Source: Pontibacter qinzhouensis (GTDB lineage Bacteria; Bacteroidota; Bacteroidia; Cytophagales; Hymenobacteraceae). Taken from it: a DNA stretch of 64,000 bases. The notes below the pieces were generated by a model. That model saw only the letters and a list, made by a program, of their open reading frames with translations, was not told the DNA's origin and did no database searches. Positions 43,869 to 53,420 of the stretch are shown here, one piece after another. The translations under genes were made by a program, and so were the position numbers. Location: the NCBI RefSeq assembly GCF_008017455.1, contig NZ_VRTY01000017.1, positions 1-64,000 of the forward strand. The letters are read 5' to 3'. The stretch's first letter is position 1. Each line of letters starts with the position of its first letter.

Positions 43869-46766
43869 ATGTACAGAAAGATCTTACGTGCCTTATTTAT
43901 CGTGCTGATTCTGGGTTTGGGGGCCGTAACAGAATCGGGGGCAACGGTAGATCTGGGTTTTCCTTTTATACAGAACTACACCAAACTGCTCTACCAGGCA
44001 GGTAACCAGAACTGGTCGGTTTGCGAAAGTCAGGACGGTGTGATGTATTACGGGAACTCCGAAGGCCTGATGGCGTACGACGGAGAACACTGGCAGCTGT
44101 ACCGCATGCCGAACCGCATTATTGTACGATCGGTGGCTGCCGACGATAACGGCAAAGTGTATGTGGGAGGCTATGCTGAATTCGGTTACTGGGCCAACAA
44201 CAACACAGGCAAGTTTACCTACCACTCCCTCACTAACCTGATAGAAGATAAGAACGAGCTCAAAAACGAAGTCTGGAAAATTTATGTAGAAAAGGACCGG
44301 GTGTTGTTCCAGACTTTTTCTGCGCTTTATCTTTACCAGCACGGTAAAATGAAGGTGGTAAAAGGGCCGCATGCTTTCCTGTTTCTGCTGAAAGCCCGCG
44401 ACCGCTATTTTGTGGAAGTAATTCAGCAAGGGCTTTTCGAGTTAAAAGGAGATTCGCTTGTGAAGCTCCAGAACAGCAATGTGCCTGGGTTAACGAGCGT
44501 GCATACCATATTGCCTTTCAAAGAAGATCAGTTTCTGGTGGGTACCTCCAAAAACGGAGTTTTTGTTTATGATGGTGAGGAATTTACACCCTGGCAAAAC
44601 GAGGCGCACCAGCTGCTAAAGCAGTACCAGCTGAACAACGGGGCAGTAGTGCAGGGCAAGTACTTCGCTTTTGGCACCATACTGAGCGGCGTTATTATTC
44701 TGAACGATGAGGGACAGGTGGTGCAGCACGTCAACAAACTGAAAGGCTTGCAAAACAACACTGTGCTTAATGTGTACACCGACCGGATGCAAAACCTCTG
44801 GACCGGCCTCGACAACGGCATAGATCGTATAGAAGTAAATTCGCCCTTGTTTTACTACTTCGATAAGAGCGGTAAGTTCGGCACGGTGTATTCCAGCATC
44901 ATCTACGATAACAAAATTTACATCGGCACCAACCAGGGCCTTTTCTACAGCAACTGGTCTGCCACCGAAAACCGTTCGCTGCAGCCCTTCGATTTTACCC
45001 TCATAGAAAACTCACAGGGGCAGGTCTGGGATCTGAGCCTGGTAGGAGGCGAACTGATATGCGGGCATAATGCAGGCTCCTTCAGGGTAATGGGCAATAC
45101 TATTCAGAAAATTTCGGATGTAAATGGCGGCTGGACGATTCAGCGGTTGAAGTCGAACCCGGAGCTGCTGCTGCAAGGCACCTATACCGGCCTTGTAGTG
45201 TACAAACGCAACGACTCCGGCAACTGGAGTTTCTCGCATAAAGTCGGGAATTTTGGGGAACCATCGCGTTACGTGCAGGAAGATAACACAGGGTATATCT
45301 GGGTGAGCCACAACTACAGAGGCCTCTACAAGCTAACCCTCTCCGACGACTACAGGCAGGTAAAGTCGAGCCGCAAGTACGACCAGGCAGATGGCTTGCC
45401 CGGCAATTACAACATAAACGTGTTTGACCTCGAGAACCGGATTGTTTTCTCGACAGATTCAGGATTTTATGTGTATGATGAAATCAGCGACAGGTTCCGG
45501 AAATACAACGAACTGAACAAGAAACTGGGCAGTTTTGCCGCTTCTGGCAGCGTAATTAAAGCCAACAACAAAAAATACTGGCTCATAGACCATGGCAAAG
45601 TGGCCCTTGCCGATTTTAGTGAGGCAGGTACGGTAAAAGTAAATTCAAGCCAGTTTCATATGCTGAGTGGGCACATGGTGCAGTTCTACGAAAACATAAG
45701 CCGCATCAGCAATAACATGTACCTAATCAGCATCGACGATGGTTTTGTAGTATATAATGCGGCGGTGCAGCAGCCCCAGAGAACAGCTTTGCCTGCCGTG
45801 GTTATTCGGAAAGTACAGAACACGACCAACCGCCTCAGCACCATGGCCGATACCGGTAACCCCGGTAATACAGTAGAGGTAGCCTACAACCGCAACAACA
45901 TCCGGATAACCTATGCTTTACCCTACTACAGCCAGGGCAAAGCCATGTACCAGTATAAGCTGGAAGGCTACTCAAGCAACTGGTCCGACTGGAGCAGCGA
46001 TGCCCAGAAAGACTTCACCAACCTGAACCAGGGCGATTATCGCTTTCTGGTAAGAGCCAAAATAGGCGAAGATGCCGTTTCGCCGGTTACAGCCTTTACT
46101 TTTACTGTGCTGCCGCCCTGGTATGCAAGCTTCTGGGCTTTTGCGTTTTATGTGCTGGTGGCAGTAGTGCTGCTTTTCCTGTTCCGGCACCTGTACCAGC
46201 GTAAGCTAAAGCGCGACCAGCAGCGCATACACGAAAAAATGGAGCAGGAAAAGCAGGAGTTTCTGCAGCAGGAAGCCCTGGCGAATGAGCAAAAAATTGT
46301 GAAGCTGAAAAACGAGCAGCTCCAGGCAGAGTTGGCTGCCAAAAGCCGGGAGCTTACCAATTCAGCGCTCAATATTGTGTCTAAAAACGAGATGCTGCAG
46401 AGCCTCCGCGACGAAATTAACCAGATTAAAGATGTAGCCGGCAAAAAAGTGCCTGACGATCAGCTTAAGAAAATACAAAAGATCATAGACGAGGGCATGG
46501 GCAACGAGCGCGATTGGGATCTTTTTGAAAGCAGCTTTAACGAGACGCATGAGAACTACTTTAAGAAGCTGAAATCGAGGTACCCCGACCTCACGCCCAA
46601 CGACCTGAAGTTCTGTGCCTACCTCCGCATGAACATGTCGAGCAAAGAAATTGCCTCGCTCCTGAATATAACGGTGCGCGGTGTGGAGATCAGGCGTTAC
46701 CGCCTGCGCAAACGCCTGAACATGGAGCACGAAAAGAACCTGGTGGAGTTCCTGATGGAGATTTAG
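43869..46766 (+). CDS. Membrane-spanning sensor-regulator: beta-propeller, Y_Y_Y domain, LuxR-type HTH
   Basis: ATG 43869 gives a signal peptide (ILRALFIVLILGLGAV); upstream in-frame starts add nothing sensible. Residues about 28-670 form repeated propeller blades as in two-component regulator propellers (DGVMYYGNSEGLMAYDG, NLWTGLDNGIDRIE, GYIWVSHNYRGLYKL). A Y_Y_Y domain (about 675-747) with YQYKLEGYSSNWSDWS precedes one transmembrane helix (about 752-775). A coiled coil (about 776-870) leads to a C-terminal helix-turn-helix (about 905-955: LTPNDLKFCAYLRMNMSSKE, IASLLNITVRGVEIRRYRLR). There is no histidine kinase or receiver domain. It should sense an oligosaccharide in the periplasm and act directly on DNA. 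It lies upstream of susC and is the natural candidate to bind the shared 20-nt boxes. Confidence 0.88.
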   Translation: MYRKILRALFIVLILGLGAVTESGATVDLGFPFIQNYTKLLYQAGNQNWSVCESQDGVMYYGNSEGLMAYDGEHWQLYRMPNRIIVRSVAADDNGKVYVGGYAEFGYWANNNTGKFTYHSLTNLIEDKNELKNEVWKIYVEKDRVLFQTFSALYLYQHGKMKVVKGPHAFLFLLKARDRYFVEVIQQGLFELKGDSLVKLQNSNVPGLTSVHTILPFKEDQFLVGTSKNGVFVYDGEEFTPWQNEAHQLLKQYQLNNGAVVQGKYFAFGTILSGVIILNDEGQVVQHVNKLKGLQNNTVLNVYTDRMQNLWTGLDNGIDRIEVNSPLFYYFDKSGKFGTVYSSIIYDNKIYIGTNQGLFYSNWSATENRSLQPFDFTLIENSQGQVWDLSLVGGELICGHNAGSFRVMGNTIQKISDVNGGWTIQRLKSNPELLLQGTYTGLVVYKRNDSGNWSFSHKVGNFGEPSRYVQEDNTGYIWVSHNYRGLYKLTLSDDYRQVKSSRKYDQADGLPGNYNINVFDLENRIVFSTDSGFYVYDEISDRFRKYNELNKKLGSFAASGSVIKANNKKYWLIDHGKVALADFSEAGTVKVNSSQFHMLSGHMVQFYENISRISNNMYLISIDDGFVVYNAAVQQPQRTALPAVVIRKVQNTTNRLSTMADTGNPGNTVEVAYNRNNIRITYALPYYSQGKAMYQYKLEGYSSNWSDWSSDAQKDFTNLNQGDYRFLVRAKIGEDAVSPVTAFTFTVLPPWYASFWAFAFYVLVAVVLLFLFRHLYQRKLKRDQQRIHEKMEQEKQEFLQQEALANEQKIVKLKNEQLQAELAAKSRELTNSALNIVSKNEMLQSLRDEINQIKDVAGKKVPDDQLKKIQKIIDEGMGNERDWDLFESSFNETHENYFKKLKSRYPDLTPNDLKFCAYLRMNMSSKEIASLLNITVRGVEIRRYRLRKRLNMEHEKNLVEFLMEI

Positions 46767-46816
46767 CCGGTCCGGTTTTTCCTCTTTTATAATCGCTGCA
46801 ATACTCTCAGAAAGCA

Positions 46817-46873
46817 AATATTCAAATAAAATGCCCCTTCCAAAGGCTTTTTGGCCTCCCGGCCTCCAAGGGT
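46817..46873 (-). repeat. 57-bp intergenic repeat, copy 8 (inverted)
   Basis: On the minus strand ACCCTTGGA ... CCTTTGGAAGGGGC ... TTTATTTGAATATT. It faces copy 9 fifty bases away, forming an inverted pair that could fold into a long imperfect hairpin. Confidence 0.7.
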
Positions 46874-46925
46874 GCTATTGTTTCCCGGCATATCGAGTCT
46901 TCCGCGGCAGTTGCTTCTAACCAAT

Positions 46926-46982
46926 ACCCTTGGGATTATTTACATGAAATTGCTTCTGAAGGCCTATTTCATTTAAATAATT
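46926..46982 (+). repeat. 57-bp intergenic repeat, copy 9
   Basis: ACCCTTGGG ... GCTTCTGAAGGC ... TTTCATTTAAATAATT. Confidence 0.78.
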
Positions 46983-47309
46983 GGGCTAATGCATACCTGT
47001 CTTAGGACTATTTACTACTAACTCTCTCCTTTTTTATCCGGCAAGTGTATTCGTGGCAATAGTTCCATTAAACAAATTTTTAACTGAAGCAGGTATGGGT
47101 GGAGAGGCAGCTGCATAAGAGGTTTGCGGCTGAAAGGGGAGGTGCTTTAAGGAAAAGTAATCTGCAGAAGTGCAAATTTTGTTTTCACAAACTTTCACCT
47201 TGCTACATCAGTTTGGCTTGCCACAAAATACTTGCCTGCTCAGGGTTACTTTAGCGGTTCTCCTAAAAACTTAAATTTGGCGTTAAATATGTCATTCTGG
47301 GGTATTAGG

Positions 47310-47329
47310 TACTACATCATTACCTCTCA
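47310..47329 (+). promoter_or_regulatory. 20-nt box identical to 38756-38775, before susC
   Basis: TACTACATCATTACCTCTCA, 228 bases before the susC start. A related CTACATCA lies at about 47210. No other intergenic region in the window has the full box. I infer the operator that couples the GH43-discoidin gene and the SusC/D operon. Confidence 0.65.
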
Positions 47330-47467
47330 TGCACTTGCTCATGCCATAATAGCAGAATTTATTAATGAAGATATCATCTCCGTATTAAACCCCATTTAAA
47401 GAGTATCTACGTACAACTGATTGTTAGATTCGCCTGGTAATCATCTTCAGTTATTGCTTCTTCTTTT

Positions 47468-47477
47468 TGATGTAGTA
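47468..47477 (-). promoter_or_regulatory. Inverted TACTACATCA box before susC
   Basis: TGATGTAGTA, exactly 158 bases from the start of the upstream box, as before the GH43 gene. It may be within the transcript leader. Confidence 0.5.
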
Positions 47478-47557
47478 AAGTAGAGGATGATTTTTTTGAT
47501 GACCCATTTATTTACCAGATCATTGTTGCATTATCTAAAACAAACCGGACCATACTT

Positions 47558-50500
47558 ATGAAAAACTATTTACTTCTGGTGTTGTGCATGTTTAGCTTTC
47601 AGGTGCTGTTTGCGCAGGAGAATATAAGCATTCGCGGCACTGTAACGGACGCCTCTAATGGGCAGCCCCTAATCGGAGCAGGTGTTCAGGTAAAAGGAAC
47701 CACTTCTGGTGGCCAGACAGATATTGATGGTAACTACACCATTGAAAATGTTCCTTCTAATGCAACGCTTGTGGTGAGGTACATCGGGTATCTCGATCAG
47801 GAAATTCCTGTAAATAATCGAGCAGTTATTAACATTGCCTTAGAGGTAAGTGCCAGCGAACTGGAGCAGGTGGTGGTAATTGGCTATGGTACCCAGCGTA
47901 AAAGAGACCTGACCGGCTCTATTACCTCGGTAGGCGGCGAAGAAATAGCCAAGCAGCCCAACCTTAACCCGTTGTCTTCTTTGCAGGGTAAGGTGGCAGG
48001 CTTAACAGTCGTGAACAGCGGTCAGGCTGGTGCCAGCCCGACTATTCGCATAAGGGGTGTAAACAGCACCAACAATACCAACCCGCTTTATGTGGTAGAT
48101 GGTATTTTCCAGACGAACATCGATTACCTGAACCCCGCCGATATCGAGAGTATGGAAGTTCTACGCGACCCATCTTCTATCGCTATTTTTGGTTTGCAGG
48201 GTGGTAATGGGGTAATTGTAGTAACAACCAAGCGTGCCGCCAGAGGCGAAACCCGCGTAAATTTCCAGAGTACAGTGGGTGTGCAGCGTGTGCAGAAGAA
48301 AATTGATGTAACCGATGCTGCCGGTTTCCGGCAACTCTACGATCAGCAGCTGTCTAACCTGGGAGCCGCACCTTTTGACTATACCAATTACACCGGCAAC
48401 ACCAACTGGCAAGACCTCATTTTCCGGGATGCGCTAATTACAACCAACAATCTGAGCATTTCGAACAGTGGCGAGAAAACCACGACCATGGTGAGCCTGG
48501 GTTATAACAACCAGGAAGGTGTACTGAAATACGACAAGCACGAACGGTTTATTCTGCGCCTGAACCAGGAGATCAGGGTAACCGATAAAATTAAGGTAGG
48601 AGCTGACCTGAACGGTTTCCATTACAACCAACAGCCAGCAGCAGCCAACCTGAACAATGCACTTTGGGCAGCGCCTATTGTGCCGGTGCAGACAGATGCC
48701 ACCACTTATTACGCCATGCCATCTTTCCAGCGGGCGCAGGTTGGTAACCCGATCGCTACCCTCAACAGGAACACAGGCAATGTGATAGACAAAGGCTACA
48801 GGATAGTAGGTAGCGTTTTCGCAGAAATTAATTTCCTGAACGATTTCACATTCCGATCTGCCGGTTATGCCAATCTGGGCTACAACAGTATAAGAAGATA
48901 CAATCCGCTACCTTTTACAGAACTAATTGTAGGGGAGAATGGTCAGCCAAATGAAACGTTTTTTAATCCGCTGGTAAGAACAAGTGTAGGGCAGGAGCAG
49001 GCGGAAAACCGCAGGTTTCAGCAGGACCACACCTTAACTTACTCTAAAACAATAAACGAGAAGCACTTTGTAACAGCTCTCGCCGGTTTTACAACCTTGT
49101 TTACTGCCGATAGCAGAATCGTGGGGAACAGACAAGACACTTTGCTCAACATCCCAAGAAACCCAAGTTTCTGGTACCTGGACATTGTAGATCAGTCTAC
49201 TCCTGTGCTAACCAATGAAGGCCGTGGTAATGAAAGCGCGCTCATGTCTTATTTCGGGAGAATAAATTATGCCTATAACGATCGGTATTTGCTTAACCTT
49301 ACCATTAGGCGAGATGCTAGTTCTAATATTGCTCCAAACAACAGGGCTGGCACTTTTGGTAGCGTAGGCTTAGGCTGGGTCATGAGCGACGAGGCATTTT
49401 TTGAGAACATAAAAGGCATCGACTTTTTAAAGCTGCGGGCTTCCTGGGGAACAGTGGGAAGTGCCTTAGGTATTAGAAATAACATATTCAGACCTGGTGT
49501 TACCATAGCAAACAGAGCTGTTTTCGGTGATAATGTAAACACCTCTATCGCTCCAGCCTATGTACCTGACCCTAATTTAAGATGGGAAGTAGTAAGAGGA
49601 ATTGACCTGGGCCTGGAAATGCGTTCGTTCAACAACAGGCTTACCTCCGAAATTGTGTTCTACGATAGAACTACCAAAGATATCATAACTGACCTTAGGC
49701 TGCCTGGGACTGCAGGCGACTTTACCTACACAACTAACCTGGGCGAAATTAGCAACAAAGGGGTGGAGATCTCCTTAGCCTGGAGCGATAACATTGGCTC
49801 CGACTTCTTTTATAGCTTTGCCCCGAACGTTAGCTACAACAAAAACAAAGTTGAGTCCATCGGTCCGAGCTTCGATTTTTCAATTCTAGGCAATGGTGGT
49901 ATTAACCGCACGATTACCGGCGAATCTATCGGCCACTTTTTTGGCTACCGACAAACAGGTATTTACCAAACAGCTGCTGACTTAGACAACAGAGCGAGTT
50001 GGCCTAATTCACTGCCTGGCGATATAGCGTACGAAGATGTTAATGGCGATGGTGAGATTACGCCTGCCGACCGTGTGAACCTGGGCTCTCCGTTCCCGAC
50101 CTGGAACTTTGGCGGAGCTTTCTCTGCCGGCTACAAAGCATTCGACTTTATGGTAGATGTGCAGGGTGTGGCAGGGAACAAAATCTATACCCAGCGCCGC
50201 ACGGCCAACTTTGCTGCCCTCAACTACGAGACTAACCGCCTTAACGCCTGGACTGGTCCTGGCACCACCAACATAGAGCCTATTCTAGATAATACGCGTG
50301 GCAACAACTACCTCATGAGCAGCTACTTCCTGGAACCCGGAGACTACTTCCGTTTCCGGAATGTGCAGGTAGGCTACACCTTCCGGCCAACCGGCGCATC
50401 AGCCATCGGCATCAAACAACTGAGACTCTCGATCAGTGGTCAGAACATTGCCACCTTCAGCCGCACGTCGGGTTACACACCGGAGGCCCCTCTGGAAAAC

Positions 50501-50578
50501 CCAATTTCAAGTGGTGCAGATAATGGTATATATCCATTGCCAGCTGTGTATTCATTTGGTGTAAACGCAACTTTCTAA
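47558..50578 (+). CDS. SusC/RagA-family TonB-linked outer membrane transporter, 1006 aa
   Basis: A signal peptide ends near residue 20 (FQVLFAQ). A carboxypeptidase-like regulatory domain (about 24-100: IRGTVTDASNGQPLIGAGVQ) comes first, then the TonB/plug start VVVIGYGTQRKRDLTGSITS (about 105-124), then NTNPLYVVDGIF and the barrel. SusD follows after 5 bases. With the GH144-like and GH3 enzymes downstream, it probably imports beta-1,2-linked glucooligosaccharides. It is a different subgroup from the SusC at 27345-30470. Confidence 0.96.
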   Translation: MKNYLLLVLCMFSFQVLFAQENISIRGTVTDASNGQPLIGAGVQVKGTTSGGQTDIDGNYTIENVPSNATLVVRYIGYLDQEIPVNNRAVINIALEVSASELEQVVVIGYGTQRKRDLTGSITSVGGEEIAKQPNLNPLSSLQGKVAGLTVVNSGQAGASPTIRIRGVNSTNNTNPLYVVDGIFQTNIDYLNPADIESMEVLRDPSSIAIFGLQGGNGVIVVTTKRAARGETRVNFQSTVGVQRVQKKIDVTDAAGFRQLYDQQLSNLGAAPFDYTNYTGNTNWQDLIFRDALITTNNLSISNSGEKTTTMVSLGYNNQEGVLKYDKHERFILRLNQEIRVTDKIKVGADLNGFHYNQQPAAANLNNALWAAPIVPVQTDATTYYAMPSFQRAQVGNPIATLNRNTGNVIDKGYRIVGSVFAEINFLNDFTFRSAGYANLGYNSIRRYNPLPFTELIVGENGQPNETFFNPLVRTSVGQEQAENRRFQQDHTLTYSKTINEKHFVTALAGFTTLFTADSRIVGNRQDTLLNIPRNPSFWYLDIVDQSTPVLTNEGRGNESALMSYFGRINYAYNDRYLLNLTIRRDASSNIAPNNRAGTFGSVGLGWVMSDEAFFENIKGIDFLKLRASWGTVGSALGIRNNIFRPGVTIANRAVFGDNVNTSIAPAYVPDPNLRWEVVRGIDLGLEMRSFNNRLTSEIVFYDRTTKDIITDLRLPGTAGDFTYTTNLGEISNKGVEISLAWSDNIGSDFFYSFAPNVSYNKNKVESIGPSFDFSILGNGGINRTITGESIGHFFGYRQTGIYQTAADLDNRASWPNSLPGDIAYEDVNGDGEITPADRVNLGSPFPTWNFGGAFSAGYKAFDFMVDVQGVAGNKIYTQRRTANFAALNYETNRLNAWTGPGTTNIEPILDNTRGNNYLMSSYFLEPGDYFRFRNVQVGYTFRPTGASAIGIKQLRLSISGQNIATFSRTSGYTPEAPLENPISSGADNGIYPLPAVYSFGVNATF

Positions 50579-50583
50579 GTCAC

Positions 50584-52143
50584 ATGAACAACAATAAGAT
50601 GAGATTTCTATATAAAAAAATAAGGAATTACGGCCTAACGCTCGCTCTTGCAGTTGTAGCCTCTGTTTTTCCGGCCTGCAAAGATTTTCTGGACCGTGAT
50701 CCGCAGGGAGAGTATACCGAAGATACTTACCCTTATCCACAAGGAGCAGGCCCTTACGACCAGTTTTTGTTTGCTGTCTACTCGGAGCTAAGAGATTTTG
50801 ACGTACACAGCTTATCCTTTATTGCTGTTACCAGCATCCGCAGCGACGATGCCGACAAAGGTAGTACACCTTCTGACGGTGGCTCAAACGCCATCGATAT
50901 GGATAACTTTCCGGTAACGGTGAATAATGGTTATGCCAATGCCATGTGGGAAGGCTACTACAATCTGATTACCAGAACAAATATTGCCATAGACCAGATT
51001 CAAAATAACGAGGCTATAGAAGCTTCACCTGAAGTGAAGGTGCAGTCAGAGGCTGAGGCAAGGTTTATGAGAGCTTATGCCTACTTTATGCTGGTACGCA
51101 CATATGGCAGAGTTCCGCTTATTACAGAAGTATTCGATGACCCTGCGGCACAATCTAATGTGCCGCAGAACAATCCTGCCGAAATCTATGCCCAAATCGA
51201 AAACGATTTGCAATTCGCTGCCGCTAATCTTCCTGCAAGCTGGGACCCCTTGTTTATAGGGCGAGCTACTTCAGGGGCTGCCAATGGTATGCTGGCTAAA
51301 GTATATTTAACACAGCGTAAATGGTCGCAGGCCCTGGGTGCTGCCAACATGGTTATTATGTCGGGCCAATACGACCTGTCAACTCCTTACGATCGCATTT
51401 TCAGGGAAGAAGGGGAAAATAGCCGTGAGTCGGTGTTTGAGGTTCAGGCAACGGCCAGCAGAACTTTTCCGGAAACAAATGGTGTGCAGTACGCACCAAT
51501 TCAGGGTGTAAGAGGAGCCGGTGTATGGAACTTAGGCTGGGGATGGAACACCCCAAGCGCGGCCCTCGCTGCTGCTTATGAACCCGGAGACCCACGTCGT
51601 GCACGTACTATTTTGTTTACGAGTACAACAACTGAGGCTAACGAAGGATTGACCATTTACGGAGAGAAAACGCCTCTTGGGTTACCTAACCCGCGCTACA
51701 ACCACAAAGTGTATACAAACCCTGCCCGCAGAACTGCCATTGGCAGCCAGGGCGGCTGGTGGATGAACGTGCGCATTCTGCGCTATGCCGATGTGGTGCT
51801 GATGTACGCCGAGGCTGCCAATGAAATGGGGCAGACGCAGGAAGCGCTTGATAAACTGGAAATGGTGAGAGCTAGGGCAAGAAACGGTAATCCTGATATT
51901 CTTCCACCAGTTACCACTGCCAGCCAAACTGAGTTGCGCGAAGCCATACGCCGGGAGAGACGGGTAGAGTTAGGCATGGAGCACGATCGCTTTTTTGACC
52001 TGGTGCGCTGGGGCATTGCCCGTGAAGCACTTCATGCTGCCGGTAAAACCAATTTTAACGAAAACCGCGATGTGCTGCTGCCAATTCCTCAGAACCAGAT
52101 AGACATCAGCAGAGGAGTACTTACTCAAAACCCAGGGTATTAA
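50584..52143 (+). CDS. SusD/RagB-family glycan-binding lipoprotein
   Basis: The lipoprotein signal has lipobox FPAC (Cys near residue 32, preceded by LALAVVASV). SusD features are ARFMRAYAYFMLVRTYGRVP, LRYADVVLMYAEAANEMG, RRERRVELGMEHDRFFDLVR and the ending LLPIPQNQIDISRGVLTQNP. It has 519 residues. It is the surface-binding partner of the transporter encoded just upstream. Confidence 0.95.
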   Translation: MNNNKMRFLYKKIRNYGLTLALAVVASVFPACKDFLDRDPQGEYTEDTYPYPQGAGPYDQFLFAVYSELRDFDVHSLSFIAVTSIRSDDADKGSTPSDGGSNAIDMDNFPVTVNNGYANAMWEGYYNLITRTNIAIDQIQNNEAIEASPEVKVQSEAEARFMRAYAYFMLVRTYGRVPLITEVFDDPAAQSNVPQNNPAEIYAQIENDLQFAAANLPASWDPLFIGRATSGAANGMLAKVYLTQRKWSQALGAANMVIMSGQYDLSTPYDRIFREEGENSRESVFEVQATASRTFPETNGVQYAPIQGVRGAGVWNLGWGWNTPSAALAAAYEPGDPRRARTILFTSTTTEANEGLTIYGEKTPLGLPNPRYNHKVYTNPARRTAIGSQGGWWMNVRILRYADVVLMYAEAANEMGQTQEALDKLEMVRARARNGNPDILPPVTTASQTELREAIRRERRVELGMEHDRFFDLVRWGIAREALHAAGKTNFNENRDVLLPIPQNQIDISRGVLTQNPGY

Positions 52144-52168
52144 TCCACTAATTTAAAGGTAGAAGAAA

Positions 52169-53095
52169 ATGAAACTCTCAGGAATATATAAAAACAAGCA
52201 GGTAGCTGGTCTCGCACTGGCTGCCGCGCTCCTTACCTCGTGCGAATATGATGGCAACCCCAACAAGCTCGACGATGTAAACCCTGCCGATTATGCAGGA
52301 AAAGTAGATGGTTACTCCAGCTCCGACGAGATTTACCCCAACAACCTGATCGCTTACTGGTCTTTCGACGATACCAAAAACGAACTGGTAAGTGGTACGG
52401 CTCCTACTGCTTCTGCTAACGATAGGTTTGTAGATGGCGGTGTAAGAGGCAAGGCCCTGGACCTGAATGCCGGCTGGATTTATTTTGCCCAGCAGTTCGA
52501 GAACTTTAAAACCGATAACCTCAAGAGCTTCACCATCAGCCATTGGGTGCAAATTCTGAATAACGGCTCTAATAGAACTATGACCTTTCAGCTGGCCCGG
52601 CCAGGCATGTTTAACGGCAACATCAACATAGCCCTGAACACCAATGCTTTTCCGGCTACCGACGTGGATAACCTTAAAATACAACCGACTTTCAACACCA
52701 TTGGCGGTGGCATGCAAGACAATATTAACACCCAGCGCGATAACCCCGGCGATGCTAACTACGTGCCTTACATTACTCCCCGCATCGGGGCCGACAGGTG
52801 GGTACACATTGTAGTAACTTACGATGGTACCTCCGGCACTTTCAACATCTGGTCGAATGGCATAAAAGCAGGAGCCTTCTCCAGTAGAGGCGTGGGCGAC
52901 AACTTGTTTAATGCCTTCGAACCAAGTGAGGTTATTATTGGCGCGAACTACAATAGCATACCTGGCAAAGAAGTAAACGACGACACCAACTTTGCTCCCA
53001 TGACTGGTCGCATAGACGAGATCAGGGTGTTTGATATTCCCTTGCCGGATGCACACATCCGAAGCTTGTATAACCTGGGGCTGGTAAACCAATAA
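52169..53095 (+). CDS. LamG/concanavalin-like lipoprotein, SusE-position glycan-binding protein
   Basis: A lipoprotein signal has lipobox LTSC (Cys near residue 25). Residues about 65-305 form a LamG-like jelly roll: LIAYWSFDDTKNELVSGTAP, GKALDLNAGWIYF, DRWVHIVVTYDGTSGTFNIW, GRIDEIRVFDIPL. No catalytic motif is apparent. Position directly after SusD is where surface glycan-binding proteins (SusE/SusF-like) are usually encoded, so binding of the target polysaccharide at the cell surface is the likely role. Confidence 0.8.
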   Translation: MKLSGIYKNKQVAGLALAAALLTSCEYDGNPNKLDDVNPADYAGKVDGYSSSDEIYPNNLIAYWSFDDTKNELVSGTAPTASANDRFVDGGVRGKALDLNAGWIYFAQQFENFKTDNLKSFTISHWVQILNNGSNRTMTFQLARPGMFNGNINIALNTNAFPATDVDNLKIQPTFNTIGGGMQDNINTQRDNPGDANYVPYITPRIGADRWVHIVVTYDGTSGTFNIWSNGIKAGAFSSRGVGDNLFNAFEPSEVIIGANYNSIPGKEVNDDTNFAPMTGRIDEIRVFDIPLPDAHIRSLYNLGLVNQ

Positions 53096-53107
53096 AACTC
53101 CTAAAAT

Positions 53108-53164
53108 ACCCTTCACTGTTTTTAGCCGAAAATCCTTCTGGAGGGCATTTTCATCTGAATAATT
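53108..53164 (+). repeat. 57-bp intergenic repeat, copy 10
   Basis: ACCCTTCAC ... CCTTCTGGAGGGC ... TTTCATCTGAATAATT, starting 12 bases after the LamG gene. Confidence 0.78.
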
Positions 53165-53225
53165 CAGAAAGAGAAATCTGCATGATGGGTGCAGTATTTT
53201 ATTTTAAAGTCTAGGAAGGTATTTC

Positions 53226-53303
53226 TACTCAAGCAACTAACCTGTAGTCCCTGCTATCGCAGCTTTGAGCAGGCAACCGGGCTACAGGTTAGTTACTTGA
53301 ATA
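53226..53303. terminator. Long stem-loop after the SusCD operon
   Basis: TACTCAAGCAACTAACCTGTAG (arm 1, 22 nt at 53226-53247) and the arm at 53282-53303 are complementary at 20 of 22 positions, with a smaller CTGCT/AGCAG stem inside the loop. No T-run follows, so it may act as a transcript-end stabiliser or processing site rather than a classical terminator. It separates the transporter genes from the GH144-like genes. Confidence 0.6.
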
Positions 53304-53420
53304 GAATAATTTGCTGCCTAAAGATCGCTGCTTTAACCTACTTTATGTTTTTAACAAAAGCTGAAACCATACTTGTTGTATGGCTAAAGTAATGTTTCTT
53401 TTAAGTTTTCTTTAGTGAAT

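Noticed and set aside
52178-53116. 312-codon minus-strand open frame over the LamG gene
   Set aside because: The + strand product has a lipobox and LamG motifs; the antisense product shows no family features.
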